Part shown: positions 32,220-40,415 of the stretch, one piece after another
How positions within the stretch are numbered: position 1 is the first letter of the stretch
Layout: each line of letters begins with the position of its first letter
DNA from: Flavobacteriia bacterium
GTDB lineage: Bacteria > Bacteroidota > Bacteroidia > Flavobacteriales_D > Crocinitomicaceae
Direction of reading: 5' to 3'
DNA length: 64,000 nt
NCBI GenBank assembly: GCA_016178305.1
Contig: JACOTM010000012.1
Coordinates: 1 to 64,000 of the forward strand
The notes under the pieces: model-generated
Seen by the model: the letters and a program-made list of their open reading frames with translations, nothing else
Databases searched by the model: none
Told to the model about the DNA's origin: nothing
Translations under genes and position numbers: made by a program

Positions 32220-32699
32220 ATGGCTTTAGATAAAATTGGTATAGCGAAAAGAATCGCACAAGAATTAAAAGATGGTTGGTATGTAAACTTAGGAATAGGT
32301 ATTCCAACTTTGGTTGCAAATTATATTCCAGAAGGAATTGAAGTTGAAGGAGCGATGGAAGTTTCTCAAAATGGAGATATTGCAAACTGGAAAATCCCAG
32401 GTAAAATGGTAAAAGGAATGGGAGGAGCGATGGATTTAGTTGCTTCTGCGGATAATATTATTGTTGCAATGATGCATTCCAATAAAGCAGGTGAATCAAA
32501 AATATTAAAAACTTGTACCTTGCCTTTAACAGGTGTTGGATGTGTTAAGAAAGTAGTTACGGAATTAGCGGTATTAGAAATTAAAGACGGAAAATTTTAT
32601 TTAATCGAAAGAGCTCCAGGAGTTTCTGTTGAAGAAATAATTTCAAAAACAGAAGGAGAACTGGTTGTTCCTGAGAATGTACCTGAAATGGTATTGTAA
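32220..32699 (+). pseudogene. scoB: Succinyl-CoA:3-ketoacid CoA-transferase subunit B with internal in-frame deletion (159 aa)
   Basis: N-terminus [36 protein letters not shown] joins directly to [31 protein letters not shown]; the intervening xQSENGxLGxGP...LPGASxFxSxxSFxMIRxxxVxLxxL segment is absent. Confidence 0.75.
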
Positions 32700-34148
32700 T
32701 TGTTTAAGAACAATCGATATAAAACAAGGGTTGATGCTTTTTTAAAAGTATCAACCCTTTTCTTTTGTGTTTTTTGGTATGTTTGGATGTATTTTAATAA
32801 TGAAATTCCACCAGATTCTGGAGATGGAATTATGCATTATTTTTTATCAAACGCATCATGGGAAAATCCAACTTTATTCCTTCATCACTGGGGAAAACCG
32901 CTATTTATTCTTCTGTCTTCCCCATTTTCGCAATTTGGATTTGGGGGTATTGTTGGTTTTAATATTCTAGTGTTTTTTTTGTCTGTTCTTGTTGCTTGGA
33001 AAATTGCTGCAAAACTAGAAGTTAATAAATGGTTTCAATTGCTGTTTCCACTTATTTTAGTCAATATTCAAGATTTTAGTTTAACGGTTTTGGGAGGGTT
33101 AACAGAACCTTTATTTAATTTCTTTTTTCTAATTTCTTTTTGGTTTTTAATGACTAAACAATGGACATTTTTAGCGATTATCGTTTCTTTTTTACCTTTT
33201 TTAAGAAGTGAAGGTCAATTGCCAATCGTCTTGGTTTTAATGATGTTACTTTATTTAAAACAGTTTAAAAGTCTTCCTTTTTTAATTTTAGGATTTATTA
33301 TTTATGCTCTAATTGGTTATTTTGTAAACGGTGATTTTTGGTGGTATTTTACAAAAAGCCCCTATTCGATGAATAATGGAATATACAACCAGGGTCAATG
33401 GAATCATTATTTGATGAGTTATAAGAATTATTTAGGCAATATTGGTTTATTTATTTTCATAGGAGCGTTCATTTATTTAGCAATTCAAAGTTTAAAAAAG
33501 CATTGGCTAAACTTAGAATTTACACTTCTTTTTTATGTATATGGAACATTCGTAGGGATTGTTGTGCTCCACTCTTATTTTTGGGCAACAGGTCAAAATG
33601 CTTCTTTGGGATTAACTCGAATTACAACTCAAGCAATGCCAGCATTTATACTTTTAAACCTTTATTTTTTAAGTAAAAGTAAATTTGGAACATATTCCTA
33701 TTTGCAACCCATGTTTGGGATTTTAGCTGTAATCATCGCTTTCAGTTCTGTTTTCACCAAACATTTTCCGAGCAAAGCAAATCCTTTTGAAATTCAACTT
33801 TTGAGAGCCGCAAGTGATTTGAAATCATCAGCTAAAACATACACTCATATCTTTTACCACCATCCGCTATTTTGTTTTGCTTTTGGAGATAATCCATTTA
33901 AAAAAAATCAAACATGTGTTTTTTATTATTGTGAAGACTTAGAAAAAGAGATAGATACTCAAATGAAAAATGAAGATTTGATTGTGAGAGATAGTCAATT
34001 TGGTCCACAAGAACAACATTTAACGTTGAAAAAAATCAACGCTTCAAAGCGGTTAAAATTGATAAAAGAGTACGTGTCAACACAGCAAATAGAAGATTAT
34101 TATCAGGAAAAAGAAGGTGTTTCAATATACGAAGTTCAAAAAAAATAA
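32700..34148 (+). CDS. Multi-TM membrane protein, glycosyltransferase (mannosyltransferase)-like
   Basis: About 10 hydrophobic segments; luminal motif PPDSGDGIMHYFLSNASWENPTLFLHHWGKPLF; TTG start immediately after the scoB stop. Confidence 0.7.
   Translation: MFKNNRYKTRVDAFLKVSTLFFCVFWYVWMYFNNEIPPDSGDGIMHYFLSNASWENPTLFLHHWGKPLFILLSSPFSQFGFGGIVGFNILVFFLSVLVAWKIAAKLEVNKWFQLLFPLILVNIQDFSLTVLGGLTEPLFNFFFLISFWFLMTKQWTFLAIIVSFLPFLRSEGQLPIVLVLMMLLYLKQFKSLPFLILGFIIYALIGYFVNGDFWWYFTKSPYSMNNGIYNQGQWNHYLMSYKNYLGNIGLFIFIGAFIYLAIQSLKKHWLNLEFTLLFYVYGTFVGIVVLHSYFWATGQNASLGLTRITTQAMPAFILLNLYFLSKSKFGTYSYLQPMFGILAVIIAFSSVFTKHFPSKANPFEIQLLRAASDLKSSAKTYTHIFYHHPLFCFAFGDNPFKKNQTCVFYYCEDLEKEIDTQMKNEDLIVRDSQFGPQEQHLTLKKINASKRLKLIKEYVSTQQIEDYYQEKEGVSIYEVQKK
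32726..32767 (+). terminator. Strong intrinsic terminator-like hairpin within annotated N-terminus of the next ORF
   Basis: AAGGGTTGATGCTTTT-TT-AAAAGTATCAACCCTT (16-bp stem with one G.U) followed by TTCTTTTG. Confidence 0.75.
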
Positions 34149-34180
34149 GGTTGCCTAATTTTTAGACAACCTTATTTTTT
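34147..34180. terminator. Bidirectional terminator between convergent genes
   Basis: AAGGTTG-cctaatttttaga-CAACCTT followed by ATTTTTTT. Confidence 0.75.
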
Positions 34181-35235
34181 TAATCACATTTCAATAGGCT
34201 AATTCCATTTGGAGAAACTCCAACAGAAAGAGTTTGAATAACACTTAAAGTATTAGCATCAACAACTGAAACACTATTGTCGCTAAGATTTGTCACAAAT
34301 ATTTTTGTACCGTCCGAATTAGTTGTTACACCATGGGCACCATTTCCAACCGTTATCGTTGCTTCTACCAAATTTGTATTTGTATTAATGACATACAATT
34401 TATTAGAAACAGGATTGCCACCTACAATTCCTTGATCACAAACATAAACTTTTTGATTATCTGGCGAAGGGTATAATTGAATAGGCCCTTGAGAAGTTGC
34501 TGGTAAATTGATATTGATTGTATCTCCTGTTGTTAAATCATATCGAACGACTTTTTTCAAATCATAAACACTTATAAAAATGCTTTCAATTGTTGGTAAT
34601 ACAGCAGTTTGAACGGCAATTCCATCAACGGGGATGTGTGTTAATGCTCCAGTTGAAACATCAAGTATAATCATTTCTTTCGATGACATACATGCAACAT
34701 ATAATTTGCCATTCAGATAACGCATTCCATGTGGACCAGTTGTTTCACCAAGGTCAAAGCGTTTTGTTTCTTTGGCTTTCTCTACATCAATTTGAATAAT
34801 TTGTCCTTTTTCTTTAGCGGAAACATAAGCATATTTTGATTTTTCATCTAATACAACATGGGCTAAATGCTGATCATTACCAACGTTGATATATTCTTTA
34901 GTTTTATTTTTTTTCCCTTTCAAAACAATGACCATTTCATCATCCCCTGCATTTTCAGGAACACCAGTTGCCCATACAGACCTACCATCAGGTGCAGCTT
35001 GAACATTGTGAACCATGTACGTACTTCCTTTATGTTTTAAATCTGTTTTATCTAATTCTTTAAATGTTTGAGCATCAATAATTGTAATTGTTCCCTCTTC
35101 TTCATTGGCAACGAAAATTTCTTCATGAATTTTTCGTTTACACATTTGTTTGTGACAAGCACTAATTGAAAGGATTGAAATAGACCATAACAATCCACTT
35201 AACGTAAATTTTACGTTATTATAAATTTTTTTCAT
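34180..35235 (-). CDS. YncE/YVTN-like beta-propeller lipoprotein
   Basis: Lipobox-like ILSISAC; repeats EIFVANEEEGTITIIDAQT..., KLYVINTNTNLVEATITVGNGAHGVTTNSDGTKIFVTNLSDNSVSVVDANTLSVIQTLSVG. Confidence 0.85.
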   Translation of the reverse strand: MKKIYNNVKFTLSGLLWSISILSISACHKQMCKRKIHEEIFVANEEEGTITIIDAQTFKELDKTDLKHKGSTYMVHNVQAAPDGRSVWATGVPENAGDDEMVIVLKGKKNKTKEYINVGNDQHLAHVVLDEKSKYAYVSAKEKGQIIQIDVEKAKETKRFDLGETTGPHGMRYLNGKLYVACMSSKEMIILDVSTGALTHIPVDGIAVQTAVLPTIESIFISVYDLKKVVRYDLTTGDTININLPATSQGPIQLYPSPDNQKVYVCDQGIVGGNPVSNKLYVINTNTNLVEATITVGNGAHGVTTNSDGTKIFVTNLSDNSVSVVDANTLSVIQTLSVGVSPNGISLLKCD

Positions 35236-35264
35236 GATTTTTATTTTTAAATAAAAGGAAAAAT

Positions 35265-36263
35265 TTATTTTTCGATATCTTTTTTCTTCAGACTAAATTT
35301 GTATGAAATTCCAGATGTAAATTGATATTGACTGCCAACTTGAGAACCATTTAAATATTGATACAAAGGAATTTCTGATAAGGCATAAACAGTTAAATTT
35401 TTATAACTATAACTAATTTGCGGCACAATAAAAACTTTGCGATTTCCAGTTGAAGCAGGGTAAACATTATAATAAGCAACCATATCAATAAGTTTATCTG
35501 TTTTCATTCGACCAACCCATTCGCCTTTTATTTGTGCAGTAAGACCTAATCGTTTAAAAATAGTTTTCCCAAAAAACACACTAATACTCGCATAATCTCC
35601 AAATTTTTGTCCTAATGAATTCCACCCTTTATGGACATAGATGCTATTTGCAAATACACGGAAATTCTTTTTCAAATAACTGTTAAAAAAGAAAGAATAA
35701 AAAATAAAATCATTTGCTCCATTTGTTAATTGAACCGTTGGAGGAGCTGTTTGATAATAATTTTTTCCAGAGGTAGGATCTGTGTAAAATATGGTAGAAT
35801 CATCGTGGCTTCCAATGGGTATTTTATATCCTAAACCGAGTGTAAATTCTGTTTTTTTCTTTTCAGAACATTTATAATAAACTTGGTATCTTGGAAAGAT
35901 AATAATATCTGCTATTCCAGATGTTCGTGTAATATTTTTTTCAGGCCATATCACCGTTCGATTGATATAATAACCAGATTCTAAAGAAATAGTCAATTTC
36001 GAAGACAATCCATAAGCTAATCGGAAATATGCATAATCACTATACAATCGTCTAAACATTGGAGTTGTATCTCGATCTTGCGCATAAAATTTGTTTGAAC
36101 TGAGATATTGAAAATTAGTAGCTATTTCTACTTGTTTTTCATTTAATACCCCTTGTGAAGTACCACCCGCAATCGGACTTGCACTTCCTCCTGAACAACA
36201 ACCCTGTGCTAGAATAGATTGGGAAGCGAAACAAAAAGAGAGGAAAAATAATAGTTTTTTCAT
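35265..36263 (-). CDS. Outer-membrane beta-barrel-like protein with N-terminal CC motif
   Basis: Signal peptide then QGCCSGGSASPIAGG; alternating amphipathic strands; ends ...YQFTSGISYKFSLKKKDIEK. Confidence 0.6.
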   Translation of the reverse strand: MKKLLFFLSFCFASQSILAQGCCSGGSASPIAGGTSQGVLNEKQVEIATNFQYLSSNKFYAQDRDTTPMFRRLYSDYAYFRLAYGLSSKLTISLESGYYINRTVIWPEKNITRTSGIADIIIFPRYQVYYKCSEKKKTEFTLGLGYKIPIGSHDDSTIFYTDPTSGKNYYQTAPPTVQLTNGANDFIFYSFFFNSYLKKNFRVFANSIYVHKGWNSLGQKFGDYASISVFFGKTIFKRLGLTAQIKGEWVGRMKTDKLIDMVAYYNVYPASTGNRKVFIVPQISYSYKNLTVYALSEIPLYQYLNGSQVGSQYQFTSGISYKFSLKKKDIEK

Positions 36264-36314
36264 AGTTTCTATATAAAATACTACCTAAGATTATTAGACA
36301 GCAATGGAGGATAA

Positions 36315-37091
36315 TTATTCAATCACAATATTCATTGTTTGACTTCCAAAGTCAGTTGTTATTTTAATAAAATAAGTTCCTTTTGGGATTGTTTGATTTT
36401 CTCCAAATGAAGCAAGATGTGTCCCTGTTATTTGATTAGTTTCTTCTTTAGAGCTAATTAATTCACCAGTTACAGCAAACAATTCCATTTTTACATTACT
36501 GGGTTTGTCTAATGAATATTCAACATTGAATTTAGCAACAGCTGGATTTGGAATTATTTTTAAGTCAAAAAGTGTTTCATTTTTTGTTTCAGAAAGAGAA
36601 GCACTTGCTAACAATCCATCAATTGCTGCTTGTACATTTGAAGTACTAACACCACTATTTTGATTATAAACAATAGCATGATTTGTCCCGCCCATTACGA
36701 CTATTTTTGGCATACCTGCAGTACCGTATTGACTCATTACAAATGATGTAGTTGAGAATTTTGTAGCATTTGGCATAGAGTTCGTTGTTCCCCAAGTTGA
36801 TAAAGTAGAGCAACTTGTATTTGCAGCATCATCAACTAAATAAAAATAAACAGTATTTGGATTAGAACTGGCATAACTTTGAACCGCATTGTATGCCGCT
36901 AAAGAATTAGGAGCGCATGAACCACAAGGCATTACAAAAGCAGCAACTATTATTTTTCCTTGATCCATTTCTGAAAATAAATGATGTGAAGTTCCTGCAC
37001 AGTCATTGGCAGTAAAATCTGTTGCTGTAGTTTGTGCAAAAGAGCATCCAATTGTCAATGCACAGATAGAAGTTAAAATACTTTTTTTCAT
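36315..37091 (-). CDS. Thioredoxin-like secreted protein with type A T9SS sorting domain
   Basis: VAAFVMPCGSCAPNSLAAYNAVQSYASSNPNTVYFYLVDD...GTAGMPKIVVMGG; C-terminal IIPNPAVAKFNVEYSL...IPKGTYFIKITTDFGSQTMNIVIE. Confidence 0.75.
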   Translation of the reverse strand: MKKSILTSICALTIGCSFAQTTATDFTANDCAGTSHHLFSEMDQGKIIVAAFVMPCGSCAPNSLAAYNAVQSYASSNPNTVYFYLVDDAANTSCSTLSTWGTTNSMPNATKFSTTSFVMSQYGTAGMPKIVVMGGTNHAIVYNQNSGVSTSNVQAAIDGLLASASLSETKNETLFDLKIIPNPAVAKFNVEYSLDKPSNVKMELFAVTGELISSKEETNQITGTHLASFGENQTIPKGTYFIKITTDFGSQTMNIVIE

Positions 37092-37120
37092 AATTTAATG
37101 TTTTAATTATTTGTAATAGA

Positions 37121-37456
37121 TTAATGACTCATGCCGTGTGGCTGGCAACATTTGGGTAACTTTTGTTGAGCTTCAGGATTCGCTTTCACGTCATCAGCAT
37201 CGTAACCAGTTTCAGAGATTATTGTTTTAATTTTTTCCAATGTAATCTTTTCTTCCTTGTATTTGACCGTTAACATTTTAGTAGGGACATCCAAATTCAC
37301 GTATTGGATTCCTTTGGTGTAATTAAGTTTTTCTTCTAATCTTTCTTTACACATATTACATTCCGAAGAAGTTTTAATGATTACTTCTTTAGACTCTTTT
37401 TTGATGAAGCTAAAGGTTAATAAAGCAATCAAACTGATAATAATTTTTGTTTTCAT
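37121..37456 (-). CDS. Heavy-metal-associated (HMA) domain protein
   Basis: VIIKTSSECNMCKERLEEKLNYTKGIQYVNLDVPTKMLTVKYKEEKITLEKIKTIISETGYDAD; C-terminal KCCQPHGMSH. Confidence 0.85.
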   Translation of the reverse strand: MKTKIIISLIALLTFSFIKKESKEVIIKTSSECNMCKERLEEKLNYTKGIQYVNLDVPTKMLTVKYKEEKITLEKIKTIISETGYDADDVKANPEAQQKLPKCCQPHGMSH

Positions 37457-37463
37457 ATATTAT

Positions 37464-39698
37464 TTATTTGTTTTCATGTTTGATGGTATATCTTAAACCA
37501 CCATATACCGTTATTCCTGTTATTGGCGCCCATACCATTGTTGCGTCGAAATAATTTCCAAAAGGATTTTGAGCATCAATAATAACATTTTTTAATCGAT
37601 AATTGGTTATATTTTCTCCTCCAATATAGAAATTCCATTTTTTATGTATAAACGTTACCTGGGCATTTATTGTTGGGTAAATAGCTGTTTGTGAATCAAA
37701 TAATTTAGCCCCATAGGTTTGAGAGAACATTTTCATTCGCATCTTTCCATTTAATACTCCAGTAATATTTGCTTCCCATTTTTTGTTTTGACTTTTATAG
37801 TTTACATGTGCTAACCAGCGATTTTTTTGCACCATTAGTTGTTGCGCCATTTGATTGTTAAAAGGAGCTTCAACATCCATTCTTTTATAGGTTAAACGAA
37901 AATCAAATATTTTTGAAAGCGCCATATTTAATTCCATTTGTAACGTATTAGAAAATGATTTTCCTCGGATGTTATTGAAATAAATAGCATCTAAGGAAAC
38001 ATCTCGATCCACTACCATTTGAGAAACGAATTGAGTTCTGTAAAAATCGACAGTTAATGAATTTTTTCTTTTACTAATGTAAAAGTCATAAGCGATGGAA
38101 GCGCCATAATTCCAAGAAACTTCAGGAGTAACTGTTTGATCCACTAGCCATTTTCTAGAGGAAGCTAAAAGTGAGATATTATCGATTATAACATTTGGAG
38201 TTCTGAAAGCTTTTCCTGCTGTTACACGAATATCAATAAATTCATTCAATACATATTTGGCATAAAATCGAGGGGAATATTGCAGACCGTATAGTGAATG
38301 ATAATCAATTCTACTTCCAAAAACATTGGTTAATCTTCCCATTTTCATAGTGTATTCGACAAAAGCACCGGGTACTATTTCAAGTTTATTGATTTTTAAC
38401 AAAGCATATTTTGAAATAGTGTTAGAGTCTAATTTTTGAGAAATATCCGAATATACAAAACTTAATCCTGCCTTAAGCGTATGATTGGAATTAAATAATT
38501 GATCTTCATAAATTGAATTTATATAGGCTCTTTTTTCTAATCCTGTGAAATTTCTAGCTCCAAAAAGAGCATTTGTTTCTTGATATTTTATATTGTAAAT
38601 AATACCCAATGAGCGTGTTGCTTTATTTTTAAACATAAATCCTGTCTTTGCAAAAGCATCGATATGCCGTGCTTCCACATTTACGCCATATAAATTAGAT
38701 TTTACTGTTGGAGCATAACCAATTTGTCCACCTGTTTTTCCTTGATAATAACTATTGATACCAAAAACAGCAATCATTTTCTGACCTTGATATTTCCAAC
38801 GATTTAAAAAAGAATAATTTTTACTCAAATTAATATCTCGAAAACCATCTTTATTTAAATCTACTTCGCTATTGAATATTGCCCCATGACCAAAATAAGC
38901 ACCAGATAATTTAGAATTTATTTTATAACTTCCATCTATATTCGCTTCTGCCCTTCCAAAGTTATTGGTGTATAAATTGAAATAGAACTTCTCCATTTTG
39001 TCAGGCTTCTTAAATTCCAAATTAATTAATCCAGCCATAGATTCGTAGCCATTTACGGCACTACCCGTTCCTTTGGTAATTTGAATAGATTCAATCCATG
39101 TCCCCGGAATTGAACTTAAGCCAAATGAGCTTTCTAAACCTCTTAGATAAGGAATATTTTCAAATTGAATTTGAGTGTAAACCCCATCAATTCCCATCAT
39201 TTGAATTTTTTTAGCTCCAGAAACAGCATCGGTAATGTTAACATCAACAGAAGTATTCGTTTGAAATGATTCTGACAAATTGCAACAAGCCGCTTTCCGG
39301 ATTTCTCCTTCCCCAATAGTTTCAGTATTGATTACTTTCATTTTTAAAGTTCCGTAATCTTTTTGTTTGGCAATAATTACAACTTCATTTAATATTTTTT
39401 CAGAATATAATGTAATTTCTAAATTTATTTTTGACAATTCTTCTGTTAAAATCAGGGTATCATTGTAAAACCCCACAGAATAAAACAATAAGGTATCAGG
39501 AAATCCATTTTTTATTTCAAGAGAAAATTTCCCTAAAGAGTCTGTTTCTGTATAATTATTTGAATGAATTGCTTTAATTTGAACCCATTGCATCGTGCTT
39601 TTAATACCGTTATCATATCCATATACAACTCCTGAAATTTGAGAAATACTTTTGTTATATATAAATATTGAAAATAGTATTATTATCAATAATTTCAT
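37464..39698 (-). CDS. TonB-dependent receptor (carboxypeptidase regulatory-like N-terminus), probable metal/copper-related
   Basis: CarbopepD_reg-like start, plug domain with KAACCNLSESFQTNTSVDVNITDAVSGAKKIQMMGIDGVYTQIQFENIPYLRG, C-terminal barrel; neighbour of the HMA gene. Confidence 0.9.
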   Translation of the reverse strand: MKLLIIILFSIFIYNKSISQISGVVYGYDNGIKSTMQWVQIKAIHSNNYTETDSLGKFSLEIKNGFPDTLLFYSVGFYNDTLILTEELSKINLEITLYSEKILNEVVIIAKQKDYGTLKMKVINTETIGEGEIRKAACCNLSESFQTNTSVDVNITDAVSGAKKIQMMGIDGVYTQIQFENIPYLRGLESSFGLSSIPGTWIESIQITKGTGSAVNGYESMAGLINLEFKKPDKMEKFYFNLYTNNFGRAEANIDGSYKINSKLSGAYFGHGAIFNSEVDLNKDGFRDINLSKNYSFLNRWKYQGQKMIAVFGINSYYQGKTGGQIGYAPTVKSNLYGVNVEARHIDAFAKTGFMFKNKATRSLGIIYNIKYQETNALFGARNFTGLEKRAYINSIYEDQLFNSNHTLKAGLSFVYSDISQKLDSNTISKYALLKINKLEIVPGAFVEYTMKMGRLTNVFGSRIDYHSLYGLQYSPRFYAKYVLNEFIDIRVTAGKAFRTPNVIIDNISLLASSRKWLVDQTVTPEVSWNYGASIAYDFYISKRKNSLTVDFYRTQFVSQMVVDRDVSLDAIYFNNIRGKSFSNTLQMELNMALSKIFDFRLTYKRMDVEAPFNNQMAQQLMVQKNRWLAHVNYKSQNKKWEANITGVLNGKMRMKMFSQTYGAKLFDSQTAIYPTINAQVTFIHKKWNFYIGGENITNYRLKNVIIDAQNPFGNYFDATMVWAPITGITVYGGLRYTIKHENK

Positions 39699-39930
39699 AA
39701 TATTCTATTTTATGCTATTTTGATTTTTTTAAAGTCAAATAGCATTATTATTTAAATAATCAACATGAGAAATTTAAAATCTACTGAATGATTAACATGT
39801 AGATTACACGTATATTGAATAAAAAACCTTTTGATTTTCCATTCAAATAACTAGAAACGGTTTAAATTTATTTTCTATATTTTAATCGAAGTCAGATTTT
39901 ATGCCTTTTCCACTCGAAATTCGATGAAAT

Positions 39931-39953
39931 TTGTTCCTCAAATAATTTTAAAC
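39931..39953 (-). repeat. Dispersed 23-bp repeat, copy B
   Basis: TTGTTCCTCAAATAATTTTAAAC is the exact reverse complement of 15993-16015. Confidence 0.8.
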
Positions 39954-39968
39954 AGTTTCTTAAGAATT

Positions 39969-40367
39969 CTAAATTCTGAAATTACAATTAACGATAATGA
40001 GTTTAGGATAATTAGCTAGATTGGGAGGATGTGTGCTAAGAGTTAAGTTAGCACTTTCGTTGTATTTAAGATTAATTTCTTGGAAATGAAAGTTTTGTTC
40101 AGTTAATATAGCAACAGGTTGAATTTGAGCAGTTGTAATCGAATTTATTTTTTCGGAGCTAATTTTTTTAAGGACGATATTTAAATTTTTACAACATCCT
40201 TTTTTCATCTTTTTGTTGCCACAACAAGATTTTACATTGGAACTGTTAAAAGAGATAGATTGGAATTTCTCATTACATAGATGAACATTTGCTGTTAGTC
40301 CTATAGAAACAACAAAATAAAGGGAAACAAATATGTATATTAATAAATTTCTCATATCTAAAATCAA
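39969..40367 (-). CDS. HYC_CC_PP-like small protein
   Basis: N-terminal TM, VHLCNEKF, VKSCCGNKKMKKGCCKN, HPPNLANYPK. The His-Cys/CC/CC/PP pattern and metal-cluster neighbourhood fit the family. Confidence 0.65.
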   Translation of the reverse strand: MILDMRNLLIYIFVSLYFVVSIGLTANVHLCNEKFQSISFNSSNVKSCCGNKKMKKGCCKNLNIVLKKISSEKINSITTAQIQPVAILTEQNFHFQEINLKYNESANLTLSTHPPNLANYPKLIIVNCNFRI

Positions 40368-40415
40368 AGTTATGAAAAAAGATTCATAATTTTCTATGAT
40401 TTAAATCACAAATAG

